From contig CALMWF010000039.1 in NCBI GenBank assembly GCA_937873445.1, positions 1 through 64,000 on the forward strand: a stretch of 64,000 nucleotides of DNA, in the 5' to 3' direction. Positions 28,994-38,440 of this stretch are shown in pieces. This DNA is from an uncultured Alphaproteobacteria bacterium (GTDB lineage Bacteria; Pseudomonadota; Alphaproteobacteria; Rhizobiales; Aestuariivirgaceae). The notes under the pieces were generated by a model. It did not search any database and was not told the origin of the DNA. It worked only from the letters and a program-made list of their open reading frames with translations. A program made the position numbers and the translations under genes. Within the stretch, counting starts at the first letter, position 1. Every line of letters starts with the position of its first letter.

Positions 28994-29965
28994 ATGGATC
29001 TGGTTCAGCACTATCTGCAGATGGAAACCGCCATCACCCTTCTGGTGGCGGTGGCTACCTTTGCAACGGTGCTGACCATCGCCATGCCGTATTTTGAAGG
29101 CGACCGGCTGAACAGCCGCATCAAGGGCGTGGTTCAGGAGCGGGAACGCCTGCGCCAGGCCCAGAAGGCGGCCCTTGCCGCCGGTGCCGAAGGCAAGCTG
29201 CGCGACAAGAGCAAGGGCAGCCTGTTCCGCCAGCTCGTCGATCTGTTGAACCTGCGCAAGGTTTTCGAAGCCGAAAGTTCGCGCGAGTTTCTGCGCAAGG
29301 CCGGCCTGCGCAGTGAAAGCCATCTCTTCACCTATCTGGTGATGCGCATGGTCACGCCCATTGCCCTGGGCATTCTTGTGTTCAGCTATTCCTCGGCCTT
29401 CTATGCCGACCGGGTCTCCACCTCCATGCGTCTGGCCATGTCCATGGGTGGTGTCATCGCCGGTTTCTATGTGCCTGCGCTGGTGCTGAAGAACATGATT
29501 TCAAAGCGCCAGGAATCAATCCGGCGCGCCTGGTCCGATGCCCTTGACCTGTTGCTGATCTGCGTTGAATCCGGCATGTCCATCGAGCCCGCCATGACCC
29601 GCGTGGCCCGCGAGATCGGCCGTCAGTCAGTGCCTCTGTCCGAAGAAATGACGCTGACTGTGGCAGAACTGTCCTTCCTGCAGGACCGCCGCAAGGCCTT
29701 TGAAAATCTCGGCAAGCGCGTTGACATCGACACGGTGCGTTCAGTGGTCACCTCGCTCATCCAGGCCGAACGCTACGGCACGCCGCTTGGCACGGCGCTG
29801 CGCGTGCTCGCCCAGGAAAACCGGGAAGCGCGCATGCAGCACGCCGAAAAGAAGGCCGCTGCCCTGCCGCCCAAGCTCACCGTGCCGATGATTCTGTTCT
29901 TCCTGCCGGTGATCTTCGTGGTCATTCTCGGCCCCTCCATCATCATGGTCATGGGCGTGAAATAG
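28994..29965 (+). CDS. tadC: Inner-membrane platform protein TadC
   Basis: A 323-residue partner of TadB. The N-terminal helix (ITLLVAVATFATVLTIAMPY) precedes a charged linker, two membrane helices and the GspF domain (SDALDLLLICVESGMSIEPA). A C-terminal helix ends PVIFVVILGPSIIMVMGVK. It is the last gene of the plus-strand operon and is followed within about 20 bases by a strong hairpin terminator. Confidence 0.94.
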   Translation: MDLVQHYLQMETAITLLVAVATFATVLTIAMPYFEGDRLNSRIKGVVQERERLRQAQKAALAAGAEGKLRDKSKGSLFRQLVDLLNLRKVFEAESSREFLRKAGLRSESHLFTYLVMRMVTPIALGILVFSYSSAFYADRVSTSMRLAMSMGGVIAGFYVPALVLKNMISKRQESIRRAWSDALDLLLICVESGMSIEPAMTRVAREIGRQSVPLSEEMTLTVAELSFLQDRRKAFENLGKRVDIDTVRSVVTSLIQAERYGTPLGTALRVLAQENREARMQHAEKKAAALPPKLTVPMILFFLPVIFVVILGPSIIMVMGVK

Positions 29966-29984
29966 GCTCCCCGCCACAGGCAAC

Positions 29985-30014
29985 AAAAAACGCCGGACCA
30001 CTGCCGGCGTTTTT
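29985..30014. terminator. Bidirectional intrinsic terminator between tadC and tadD
   Basis: CGCCGG (29991-29996) pairs with CCGGCG (30004-30009) around a 7-base loop. It is flanked by six A before and five T after, so the stem can extend and a U-tract exists on both strands. It serves the convergent tadC and tadD. Confidence 0.85.
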
Positions 30015-30030
30015 CTTTCTGCGGAAGCGA

Positions 30031-30831
30031 TCAGTTGCCGGGGTTGGTGCCGGAAGCCAGCTGCTGCCAGGTGTTGGGCTGGGCCAGCATCTTCTGCAGA
30101 TAGGCCATGTTGGCATCCACCTGGTCGGGTGGCAGGTCGGTGCTGGCAATCTGGCGCGCCTCGTCAAACCGGCCCTGCAGGCCCACGGCCAGTGCCAGGT
30201 TCTGCCGGATCTTCGGATAGGCGCCACTGTTCGGCTGGGCCAGCGCCTGGCGCAGGGTTACCTCGCCGCTCTTGAGGTCGCCGGCCAGCGTCTGTGACAT
30301 GCCCAGATTGTTCAGAACCTGAACCTGACGGGGGCTCATGGCCAAAGCCTTCTGATAGGCGGCCTGCGCTGCCGCATACTGGCCCTGGTCGTCATAGGCT
30401 GACCCCAGGGCATTTTGAACCTGCCAGGTGGCGCCTTGCATGCTGGCGGCCTTTTCCAGCGCGGTCACCGCGCCGCCGCTGTCGCCGGCAGCCAGCAGCT
30501 TCTTGCCATAAAGGGCCTGAACGGTGCCGTCTTCGGGGTGCAGGCTGGCAAGTTTGCCCAGCACCTCGACCTGCCGGTCGCTCTGCCCGATCCGTTCCAG
30601 GGCAGCCACATAGGCAAGGCCGGTGCGCGTGTCGCCGGGGTTTTTCTGCCAGGCATCGCCCAGTTTCACCGTGTCGGACAGTGACGCCTGACTGGTGCTG
30701 GCGGTGTTGACCGGGTCCGGTGAAAGCTGTCCGGCGGTGCGCGACTGGCAGGCCGACAGCGCCATGGCTGCCAGCACAAGCACCATGGCCGCGGAACCCC
30801 GGCGGGGAAGGGCGCTGGCACAGGCACGCAT
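30031..30831 (-). CDS. tadD: Tetratricopeptide lipoprotein TadD
   Basis: A 266-residue protein with a lipoprotein signal ending LSACQ (near residue 28) and several TPR units. Examples are GNL-like VLGKLASLHPEDGTVQALYG and ALGSAYDDQGQYAAAQAAYQ. It is the pilotin-like accessory factor for the Tad secretin in known systems. It converges on tadC. A CtrA-like site lies 55 bases upstream of its start, in the spacer shared with the aminopeptidase. Confidence 0.88.
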   Translation of the reverse strand: MRACASALPRRGSAAMVLVLAAMALSACQSRTAGQLSPDPVNTASTSQASLSDTVKLGDAWQKNPGDTRTGLAYVAALERIGQSDRQVEVLGKLASLHPEDGTVQALYGKKLLAAGDSGGAVTALEKAASMQGATWQVQNALGSAYDDQGQYAAAQAAYQKALAMSPRQVQVLNNLGMSQTLAGDLKSGEVTLRQALAQPNSGAYPKIRQNLALAVGLQGRFDEARQIASTDLPPDQVDANMAYLQKMLAQPNTWQQLASGTNPGN

Positions 30832-30885
30832 GGCAATCTCCGGTGAATCGTGGGATAGAGTGGCCCGATCTTGTGATCCCTATGG

Positions 30886-30900
30886 TCAACAAACTGTTAA
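30886..30900 (-). promoter_or_regulatory. CtrA-like site upstream of tadD
   Basis: On the minus strand this reads TTAA-N7-TTGA followed by C, the same form as the site before cpaB. It lies 55 bases before the tadD start and 33 bases before the plus-strand aminopeptidase ATG, so it could act on either. Confidence 0.45.
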
Positions 30901-30932
30901 CTATGGGGCGTTGCCGCCAGAATGGATGTCCC

Positions 30933-32348
30933 ATGACCGACCCTGCCCGCCTGCTGCTGCCCGCCGCCACCCGCTCCGCCGTGCCCATCCGGCTCATCTC
31001 TGCCGACAACTGGGCCGCCGAGGAGCGCAAGCTGCCCCCGGCTCAGCGCGCCTGGGCCAGGGCGCAGGGCTTTGCCGCCGCGCCCCTGGCGCTACTGCCG
31101 CTGCCCGGTGATCAGGGCGGCATGAGTGCCGTTCTGGTGGGCGCCCCCAGGCCTGAGGCCGACCCCTTCAGCCTGGGCCGCCTGGTCTGGCTGCTGCCGG
31201 CAGGGCGCTATCGTTTCGAGGGCGAATCCGAAGGGCAGGAACTGGCCGCGCTGGGCTGGCTGCTGGAAGCCTATGGCTATGACCCGTTCCGCCCGGTCAA
31301 GCAGGCCAAGGCCGCCCTGGTCTGTCCGGCGGGGATTGACCGCGGCCGCCTTCTCCGCATCGCCGCCGCGGTCTATGGGGTGCGTGATCTGGTCAACACG
31401 CCGGCCAATCTGCTGGGGCCTGCCGAACTGGAGCGCGCGGTGAAAACCGTGGCCCGCCCGCACCGCGGCCGCGTCAGGGTGACAACGGGTGCCCGCCTTG
31501 CCCGGCAGTTTCCGCTCATTCAGGTGGTGGGCCAGGCCAGCCCCCGGGCGCCGCGCCTCATCGACCTCACCTGGGGCAGCCCGCGCCACCCCAGGGTGAC
31601 GCTGGTGGGCAAGGGCGTGTGCTTTGATTCAGGCGGCCTTGACCTGAAGCCCGCCGCCGGCATGGCGCTGATGAAAAAGGACATGGGCGGTGCTGCCACC
31701 GTGCTGGGTCTTGCCCGGCTGATCATGGAGGAAAAGCTGCCGCTGCGCCTCCGGGTGCTCATCCCGGCGGTGGAGAATGCCGTATCCGGCAACGCCTTCC
31801 GCCCCGGTGACGTGTTCAGGACCCGCAAGGGCCTCACCGTCGAGATCGGCAACACCGATGCCGAAGGAAGGCTCATCCTGTGTGAGGCGCTGGCGCTGGC
31901 CGATGAGGAAAAGCCGGACCTCCTCATCAACATGGCCACGCTGACGGGGGCCGCCCGCGTGGCGCTGGGGCCCGACCTGCCGCCATTTTACACTGATGAT
32001 GAGGAACTGGCCGCCGCCGTCGCGCGCCATGCCATGGCCGAGAACGATCCGCTGTGGCGCCTGCCGCTGTGGCGGCCCTATGACGCGCTCTATGACAGCC
32101 CCCTTGCCGACATGAACAACAACGGCACCTCGGGTTTTGCCGGGTCCATTCAGGCGGCCCTGTTCCTGCGCCGCTTTGTTGACCGCGCCCGGTCCTTCAT
32201 CCATTTCGATCTCTTCGCCTGGGTGCCAAAGGCCAGGCCGGGCCGCCCGCTGGGGGCCGAGGCCCAGGCGCTGCGCGCCCTGTTTGCCCTTCTCGCCGAA
32301 CGCTACGGCAAGCGGGTTGCAGGGAAGCGGCGTTCGCGGCACAATTGA
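30933..32348 (+). CDS. M17 leucyl aminopeptidase family protein
   Basis: A 471-residue dimetal exopeptidase. The metal and catalytic segment is VGKGVCFDSGGLDLK (near residue 230), and the family signature NTDAEGRL lies near residue 308. MNNNGTSGFAGSIQAALFLRR completes the active-site region when read as MNNNGT plus GFAGSIQ. ATG 30933 is the start; the upstream in-frame extension runs antisense over tadD. It probably trims peptides, perhaps from the cell wall given the NlpC/P60 gene two genes downstream. Confidence 0.92.
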   Translation: MTDPARLLLPAATRSAVPIRLISADNWAAEERKLPPAQRAWARAQGFAAAPLALLPLPGDQGGMSAVLVGAPRPEADPFSLGRLVWLLPAGRYRFEGESEGQELAALGWLLEAYGYDPFRPVKQAKAALVCPAGIDRGRLLRIAAAVYGVRDLVNTPANLLGPAELERAVKTVARPHRGRVRVTTGARLARQFPLIQVVGQASPRAPRLIDLTWGSPRHPRVTLVGKGVCFDSGGLDLKPAAGMALMKKDMGGAATVLGLARLIMEEKLPLRLRVLIPAVENAVSGNAFRPGDVFRTRKGLTVEIGNTDAEGRLILCEALALADEEKPDLLINMATLTGAARVALGPDLPPFYTDDEELAAAVARHAMAENDPLWRLPLWRPYDALYDSPLADMNNNGTSGFAGSIQAALFLRRFVDRARSFIHFDLFAWVPKARPGRPLGAEAQALRALFALLAERYGKRVAGKRRSRHN

Positions 32349-32371
32349 TCCGCATCCGAAACGAAGCGAGG

Positions 32372-32725
32372 ATGAACGTGGCCGACGGCCTCACCCCCGG
32401 AAAGGCGCTGGAACTGTGGCATGCCGTGTCGCTGCAGCAGGTTCTGGATGACGCGCCCGACCTGTCGCTGCGCCAACTCACCATTCTGCTGACCATCTAT
32501 CTTGAATCACCGCCGCACACCGTGCGTGATCTGGCGGCAAGGCTCCATGTCACCAAGCCGGTCATCACCCGGGCGCTGGATTCCATGGGCAAGCACCGGC
32601 TGGTGAACCGCCGCCGCGATGAAAAGGACCGGCGCAATGTGCTGATCCAACGCACGGTGGAAGGTGCGCTCTATCTCGAACGTCTGGGTGATGTGGTGTC
32701 AGCCCAGAGCAGGAAGGGACGCTGA
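32372..32725 (+). CDS. MarR-type winged-helix regulator
   Basis: A short, 117-residue DNA-binding protein. The winged helix is visible: LSLRQLTILLTIYLE, then TVRDLAARLHVTKPVITRAL as the recognition region, then the wing RRRDEKDRRNVLIQ. It is shorter than typical MarR proteins (about 140-150), with reduced dimerisation helices at both ends. ATG 32372 has GCGAGG just upstream. It lies between an aminopeptidase and an NlpC/P60 hydrolase in one operon, possibly regulating it. Confidence 0.85.
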   Translation: MNVADGLTPGKALELWHAVSLQQVLDDAPDLSLRQLTILLTIYLESPPHTVRDLAARLHVTKPVITRALDSMGKHRLVNRRRDEKDRRNVLIQRTVEGALYLERLGDVVSAQSRKGR

Positions 32726-32728
32726 GCC

Positions 32729-33571
32729 ATGGCCCTTGATGGCAGACGTTACGCCGTCCGCCCGGATCTTGCCGATGCACGCCTTCGTGGTCAGGTTGAG
32801 GCGCTGCGCTTTGAGGTGGGGGTTGTCATGCAGGTGCAGGCCTTCTCCGCCCCCCTGCGCAAGGCCCCGCGTGATGATGCCATGCAGTTGAGTGAGGCGC
32901 TGTTTGGCGAGACGCTGCGGGTCTTCGATGTGAGGGAGGGCTATGCCTGGGGGCAATTGGCGCGTGATGGCTATGTCGGCTACGTGCCGGTGGCGGCCCT
33001 GGCGGGCCGGGCCGTGGCGCCCAGCCATCGCGTTGCCGTTCCGTCCACGCTCATCTATCCGCAAGCCAATCTCAAGACCACGCCGCACCGCTTTCTGCCG
33101 CTCAATGCCGAGGTGACGGTGACGGGGCATGAGGGAAATTATGCCGCACTGGCGGGCGGCGGCTTTGTCTTTGCCGCCCATCTTCGTCCGTTGACGGATC
33201 ATAACGGCGATTTCGTCGCCGTGGCCGAGCAGTTTCTCGCCACCCCCTATCTGTGGGGCGGCAAGACCGTGCATGGCCTTGACTGTTCCGGCCTGGTGCA
33301 GGTGGCGCTGCAGGCCTGTGGCGGTAATTGCCTGCGCGACAGCGACATGCAGGAACAAACCCTGGGCAAGCCCGTGCCGGAAAATGACCTGGCCCAGTTG
33401 CGGCGCGGCGATCTGGTCTTCTGGGATGGCCATGTCGGCATCATGACCGATGGCGAAACCCTGCTGCATGCCAATGGCCATCACATGATGGTGGCCAAGG
33501 AACCGCTGGCCGATGCGGTGGCCCGCATTGCCGCCTCCGGCAAGCCCATCACGGCCATCAGAAGGCTGTAG
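32729..33571 (+). CDS. NlpC/P60 peptidoglycan endopeptidase with SH3-like domains
   Basis: A 280-residue cell-wall hydrolase-like protein. Two bacterial SH3-like regions (about residues 30-90 and 95-155) precede the NlpC/P60 domain. The catalytic Cys is C186 (HGLDCSGLVQ) and the His is H235 (WDGHVGIM); a further His lies in LHANGHHM. No signal peptide is visible, so it may act on recycled muropeptides in the cytoplasm or leave by another route. It starts 3 bases after the MarR stop. Confidence 0.9.
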   Translation: MALDGRRYAVRPDLADARLRGQVEALRFEVGVVMQVQAFSAPLRKAPRDDAMQLSEALFGETLRVFDVREGYAWGQLARDGYVGYVPVAALAGRAVAPSHRVAVPSTLIYPQANLKTTPHRFLPLNAEVTVTGHEGNYAALAGGGFVFAAHLRPLTDHNGDFVAVAEQFLATPYLWGGKTVHGLDCSGLVQVALQACGGNCLRDSDMQEQTLGKPVPENDLAQLRRGDLVFWDGHVGIMTDGETLLHANGHHMMVAKEPLADAVARIAASGKPITAIRRL

Positions 33572-33630
33572 CGCGGATTGTGTTGGGGTGGATAAAGCCG
33601 CCGCTCTCACGGATGGTTGGTGAGACGGCT

Positions 33631-34578
33631 CTAATAGCCGCGCTGGCGGTCCACCACATTCTGCAGGGCCTCGCAGCGCTCAAGCCGGGCAATTTGCCCG
33701 GCGATATAGCGGCAGATGGCAGCGGGGTCGGAATCCGCCGCCGCATGGGGCGTCACCACCACCCGCGGATGGGTCCACAGTGGCGAGTGGGCGGGCAGGG
33801 GCTCGGTCTCAAACACATCGAGAGTGGCGGCATGCAGTGTGCCGTCATCAAGGGCGCGGAGAATGTCCGCTTCCACCTGCTGTGCGCCCCTCCCGGCATT
33901 GATCAGAATGGGCGCGCCGAAGGGTCCGTTGCGCGCCAGCTTGCGCAAGGTGGCATAATTGATGATGCCGCGCGTCTCCGCCGTTGCCGGCAGCAGCGAC
34001 ACCAGCACATCGCTCCGCGCCAGAAAGGCGTCGAACTCGTCCCAACCGGCAAAACTCTGCACCCCGGCAATCTGCTTTCGCGTGCGGCTCCAACCCGCCA
34101 CGGCAAAACCCATCATGGCCAGTTTGCCCGCCGCATCACTGCCCAGAACGCCAAGCCCCATGACGCCGACCCTGAGATCACCCGCCGCATGGGTGGCAAA
34201 ACTGTCCCACACCTTGCGGCGCTGGTTGTCATCAATTCGCCGCTGCTGGCGGTGATGCCACAGCACCTGAAGCACGACATATTCACTCATGCGCTGGGTC
34301 AGGTCAGCATCACTCACCCGAACCAGCGGCACATTCCGGGGCAGCGTCTCATCGCGCAGCAGCGCATCCACCCCCGCCCCGAGCGAGAACATCACCCGCA
34401 ACCGGGGAAGGCCAGCCAGCACGCCTGGCGGCGGCAGCCATGCCCCCGCATAGGAGATATCCTCTGGCGCACCCATGTCCGGCCACACGCGAACGTCCAG
34501 GGCGGGGGCCGCCGTCATCATCGCCTGCCGCCAGATGTCCGTGGGCCAGCTGGGCGCCACAATCAGAAACGCCGTCAC
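33631..34578 (-). CDS. Glyoxylate/hydroxypyruvate reductase-like D-2-hydroxyacid dehydrogenase
   Basis: A 315-residue NAD(P)H-dependent reductase of the GhrA type. The Rossmann motif GVMGLGVLGSDAA lies near residue 139. The catalytic Arg is in LINAGRGAQQVEAD, the Glu in DVFETEPLP and the His in VVVTPHAAAD. Its start overlaps the yejF stop by 4 bases, so it is translated with the peptide importer. The natural substrate is not certain. Confidence 0.9.
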   Translation of the reverse strand: MTAFLIVAPSWPTDIWRQAMMTAAPALDVRVWPDMGAPEDISYAGAWLPPPGVLAGLPRLRVMFSLGAGVDALLRDETLPRNVPLVRVSDADLTQRMSEYVVLQVLWHHRQQRRIDDNQRRKVWDSFATHAAGDLRVGVMGLGVLGSDAAGKLAMMGFAVAGWSRTRKQIAGVQSFAGWDEFDAFLARSDVLVSLLPATAETRGIINYATLRKLARNGPFGAPILINAGRGAQQVEADILRALDDGTLHAATLDVFETEPLPAHSPLWTHPRVVVTPHAAADSDPAAICRYIAGQIARLERCEALQNVVDRQRGY

Positions 34579-36203
34579 TGCTTCACCGCTTCCGTGTTCA
34601 CGGTCTTGAGGTTCAGGGCAGCGGCAATGAGGGCCACGGTATAATCCGTCTGCGGATGATCGAAGATCTGCCGCGCCGGGCCGTGCTCCACCGCCACGCC
34701 ATTGCGCATCACGATCACCTCATTGGCCAGCGCCCGCACCACCTTCAGGTCATGACTGATGAACAGATAGGCCAGATTGTGCTTCTGCTGCAGGCTGCGC
34801 AATAGATCGACCACCTGCGCCTGCACCGACATGTCAAGCGCCGAGGTGGGCTCGTCCAGCATGATGAATTTGGGTTCCAGCGCCAGTGCCCGGGCAATGG
34901 CAATGCGCTGCCGCTGGCCACCGGAAAACTCATGCGGATAGCGGTCCATGGCATCGGGGTCTATGCCCACTTCAGTCAGGGCCTGGGCCACCTTCTCGCG
35001 CCGCTGCGCTGCCGACAATTCCGGGTTCTGGATCAGCAGACCTTCTTCCACAATGCCGAGAATGGAAAGCCGCGGCGACAGCGAGCCAAAGGGATCCTGA
35101 AAGACGATCTGCATGTCATGGCGCAGGGGCCGCATGGCGCGCGAGGGAACGCCGTCAATGCGCGCGCCGTTGAACAGGATTTCGCCCCTGGACGCGATGA
35201 GCCGCAGAATGGCGAGGCCCAGTGTGGTCTTGCCGGAGCCGGACTCGCCCACAATGCCCAAAGTCTGCCCGGCGCGAAGCTCAAGGGAAATGCCGTCCAC
35301 CGCCTTGATATGGCCCACCGTCTTGCGGAAGAAGCCGCGCCTGATGGGAAACCACACCTTGAGGTCGCGCGTCTCCACCACCACCGGTGCAGAAGTATCA
35401 GCCGCCGGCGGCTTGCCCTTGGGTTCGGCCGCCAGCAGCATCTTGGTATAGGCGTGCTGCGGCGCGCCGAACACATCGCCGGTCTTGCCCTGCTCGACAA
35501 TCCGGCCCCGCTGCATCACCGCCACGCGGTCGGCCATGCGCCGCACAATGCCCAGATCATGAGTGATGAGCAGCAGCGCCATGCCGCTTTCCTGCTGCAA
35601 TTCCTTCAGCAGCTTCAGGATCTGCGCCTGCACCGTCACATCAAGCGCGGTGGTCGGCTCATCGGCAATCAGCAGGTCGGGATTATTGGCCAGCGCCATG
35701 GCAATCATCACGCGCTGGCGCTGCCCGCCCGACAACTGGTGGGGATAATCCTGCAACCGCGTTTCCGGGTCGCGGATGCCCACCTTGCTCAGAAGCTCGA
35801 TGATGCGCGGCCGCGCCGCCTCCAGCTTCAGGCCCTGATGCAGTTCCAGGATTTCGCCAATCTGCCGCTCCACCGAATGCAGCGGATTGAGCGAGGTCAT
35901 GGGCTCCTGAAAGATCATGGTGATGTCGTTGCCGCGCACCTCGCGCAGATCGGCCTCATCCTGATCAAGCAGATTGCGGCCCTTGAACCACACCTCGCCC
36001 GAAGGGTGCGAGGCCGCCGGATAGGGCAGTAGCTTCAGGATGGACAGCGCCGACACCGATTTGCCCGATCCTGACTCGCCCACCAGAGCCAGCGTCTCGC
36101 CCCTGGCGATGGTGAAGGATACATGATCGACGGCAATCGCTTCGCGGCCCTCCTGGCGGAAGGCCACCGACAGATCCTTCACCTCAAGAAGCGTGTCGCT
36201 CAT
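34575..36203 (-). CDS. yejF: Duplicated ABC ATPase, YejF-like
   Basis: The ATPase subunit of a peptide/microcin C-type importer, 542 residues with two complete nucleotide-binding domains. Walker A motifs are GESGSGKS (about residue 38) and GESGSGKT (about residue 317). The signatures are LSGGQRQRV and FSGGQRQRI. The Walker B segments [12 protein letters not shown] and [12 protein letters not shown] are both intact. It is joined by 4-base overlaps to yejE upstream and the reductase downstream. Confidence 0.95.
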   Translation of the reverse strand: MSDTLLEVKDLSVAFRQEGREAIAVDHVSFTIARGETLALVGESGSGKSVSALSILKLLPYPAASHPSGEVWFKGRNLLDQDEADLREVRGNDITMIFQEPMTSLNPLHSVERQIGEILELHQGLKLEAARPRIIELLSKVGIRDPETRLQDYPHQLSGGQRQRVMIAMALANNPDLLIADEPTTALDVTVQAQILKLLKELQQESGMALLLITHDLGIVRRMADRVAVMQRGRIVEQGKTGDVFGAPQHAYTKMLLAAEPKGKPPAADTSAPVVVETRDLKVWFPIRRGFFRKTVGHIKAVDGISLELRAGQTLGIVGESGSGKTTLGLAILRLIASRGEILFNGARIDGVPSRAMRPLRHDMQIVFQDPFGSLSPRLSILGIVEEGLLIQNPELSAAQRREKVAQALTEVGIDPDAMDRYPHEFSGGQRQRIAIARALALEPKFIMLDEPTSALDMSVQAQVVDLLRSLQQKHNLAYLFISHDLKVVRALANEVIVMRNGVAVEHGPARQIFDHPQTDYTVALIAAALNLKTVNTEAVKQ

Positions 36204-37312
36204 GTGAAGGTCTTTCTGGGATCAAGGGCATCGCGCACCGCCTCGCCGATGAACACGAGCAGCGTCAGCATGATGGAGGTGACGAGAAAGCCGGTGATGC
36301 CAAGCCACGGCGCCTGCAGATTGGTCTTGCCCTGGGCCAGCAGTTCACCGAGCGACGGTGAGCCGGGCGGCAGGCCGAAGCCGAGGAAGTCGAGCGCCGT
36401 CAGCGTGGTCACCGAGGCCGAGACAATGAAGGGCATGAAGGTGATGGTGGAGACAACCGCATTGGGCAGAAGGTGCTTCACCATGATCCGGGTGTCGGAC
36501 AGGCCGAGTGCCCGCGCCGCCCGCACATATTCAAAATTCCGCGCCCGCAGGAATTCGGCGCGCACCACGCCCACCAGCGACGTCCAGGAAAACAGCACCA
36601 GAATGAGCAGCAGCAGCCAGAAATTGGGGGTGATGAAGGCCGACAGGATGATGAGCAGATAGAGCGTCGGCATGGACGACCAGATGTCGATGAAACGCTG
36701 GAACAGAAGATCGGTCCAGCCGCCGAAATAACCCTGCACCGCGCCCGCCGCCACGCCGATGATGGACGAGAACAGCGCCAGAATGAGACCGAAGGTGACG
36801 GAGAGACGGAAGCCCCAGATGAGACGCGCCACCACATCGCGGCCCTGATCATCGGTGCCGAGCCAGTTCAGATTGCCCACCACGCATTGCGGGTCGTCAA
36901 CCCCTTGCGGATATTTGGCGCAGGCCTCGGTGCGCGAAAGACTGAAGGCCGGCGGCGACGGTGCGGGCCTCGGCAGTTCCAGGTTGACCGTATCGTAGGA
37001 ATAGCGGATGGGCGGCCAGACCAGCCAGCCATTGGCGGAAATTTCATCCGTGTTCAGAGGATTGCGGTAATCCGTCTGGGCCAGAAAGCCGCCGAACTTG
37101 GCTTCCGGATAATCCACCAGCGTGGGAAACAGCAGTTCGCCCTTGTAATAGGCAAGAATGGGCCGGTCATTGGCAATGAGCGGTGCTGCCCAACTGAACA
37201 CGGTCAGAAAAATGAAGATCCATAGCGACCAGAAGCCCCGGCGGTGACGCTTGAACAGCGACCAGCGTTTTTCATTCAGTCGGCTGAGGTTGAAAAACGC
37301 CACGGTCCTCAA
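36200..37312 (-). CDS. yejE: ABC permease, YejE-like
   Basis: A 370-residue inner-membrane permease. The N-terminal helix (FWSLWIFIFLTVFSWAAPLI) is followed by a long periplasmic segment with the YejE-typical NWLGTDDQGRDVVARLIWG. Five further helices carry the EAA-like loop (EYVRAARALGLSDTRIMVKH). The length and the large N-terminal insert match YejE rather than DppC. It overlaps both neighbours by 4 bases. Confidence 0.94.
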   Translation of the reverse strand: MRTVAFFNLSRLNEKRWSLFKRHRRGFWSLWIFIFLTVFSWAAPLIANDRPILAYYKGELLFPTLVDYPEAKFGGFLAQTDYRNPLNTDEISANGWLVWPPIRYSYDTVNLELPRPAPSPPAFSLSRTEACAKYPQGVDDPQCVVGNLNWLGTDDQGRDVVARLIWGFRLSVTFGLILALFSSIIGVAAGAVQGYFGGWTDLLFQRFIDIWSSMPTLYLLIILSAFITPNFWLLLLILVLFSWTSLVGVVRAEFLRARNFEYVRAARALGLSDTRIMVKHLLPNAVVSTITFMPFIVSASVTTLTALDFLGFGLPPGSPSLGELLAQGKTNLQAPWLGITGFLVTSIMLTLLVFIGEAVRDALDPRKTFT

Positions 37313-38415
37313 ACCTCCCGCGATTCAAAATCGATGCGCGGATCGATCCACGTATAGGTGAGATCGGAAATCAGCCCGACGATGAGGCCGAACAGCGTCA
37401 TGATGTAGAGATTGGCGAAGACAATGGCATAGTCGCGGTCGATGGCCGCCTTGAACATCAGATAGCCCAGGCCGTCGAGCGAGAAGATGGTTTCGATGAG
37501 CAGCGACCCGGCAAAGAAGGCCGACAGAAAGGCACCGGGAAAACCGGAGATCACCAGCAGCATGGCATTGCGGAACACATGGCCATAGAGCACCTGCCGC
37601 TCGGTCAGCCCCTTGGCGCGCGCCGTCGTCACATATTGCTTGCGGATTTCATCAAGGAAGGAATTCTTGGTGAGCAGCGTCATGGTGGCAAAGCTGGAAA
37701 TGCCCATGGCGGTCAGGGGCAGGACTAGATGCCAGGCATAGTCGAGAATCTTGCCGCCCCAGCTCAGGCTGGCGAAATTGTCGGAGGTGAGGCCGCGCAA
37801 CGGAAACCACGAAAAATAGCTGCCGCCCGCAAACACCACCACCAGCATGATGGCGAAGATGAAGCCCGGAATGGCATAGCCGATGATGATGAAGGCCGAG
37901 GACCAGATGTCGAAGGACGAGCCGTCGCGCACCGCCTTGGCAATGCCCAGCGGAATGGACACGAAATAGGTGATGAGCGTCAGCCACAGGCCCAGCGAAA
38001 TCGACACCGGCATTTTCTCGATGATGAGGTCAATGACCGGCCGCCCGCGGAAATAGCTCTGGCCGAAATTGAAGGTGGCGTAGTCGCGCACCATCAGCAG
38101 AAAGCGCGTGGCGGGCGGCTTGTCGAATCCGAACTGCCTCTCCAGATCCTTGATGAGTTCGGGATCCAGCCCCTGGGCACCGCGATATTTTCCGGTGACA
38201 TCGCTGCCCGCGCCCACCTGCGCGGCCCCTCCCGCCTCGTTGCCGGTGTTGCCGGAAACGCGGCCCGCCGCATCCTGGCCGGTGCCCTGAATGTCGGAGA
38301 TGATTTTTTCAATGGGGCCGCCGGGCACGAACTGAATGACCACAAAGGTCATCAGCATGATGCCGAGCAGCGTCGGGATCATCAGCAGCAGACGCTTGAG
38401 AATATAGGCGCCCAT
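37309..38415 (-). CDS. yejB: ABC permease, YejB-like
   Basis: A 368-residue inner-membrane permease starting MGAYILKRLLLMIPTLLGIM. The periplasmic insert (about residues 40-95, QFGFDKPPATRFLLMV at its end) is typical of YejB. The permease loop QYVTTARAKGLTERQVLYGH follows. The partner is yejE. It starts 25 bases after the yejA stop. Confidence 0.94.
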   Translation of the reverse strand: MGAYILKRLLLMIPTLLGIMLMTFVVIQFVPGGPIEKIISDIQGTGQDAAGRVSGNTGNEAGGAAQVGAGSDVTGKYRGAQGLDPELIKDLERQFGFDKPPATRFLLMVRDYATFNFGQSYFRGRPVIDLIIEKMPVSISLGLWLTLITYFVSIPLGIAKAVRDGSSFDIWSSAFIIIGYAIPGFIFAIMLVVVFAGGSYFSWFPLRGLTSDNFASLSWGGKILDYAWHLVLPLTAMGISSFATMTLLTKNSFLDEIRKQYVTTARAKGLTERQVLYGHVFRNAMLLVISGFPGAFLSAFFAGSLLIETIFSLDGLGYLMFKAAIDRDYAIVFANLYIMTLFGLIVGLISDLTYTWIDPRIDFESREV

Positions 38416-38440
38416 CAGTTGCCCGCCGCCCCCGTTGCCC

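Noticed and set aside
33597-33636. Interrupted hairpin (AGCCG...CGGCT) between the NlpC/P60 and reductase genes
   Set aside because: The stem has several unpaired bases and no U-tract; not strong enough to call a terminator.
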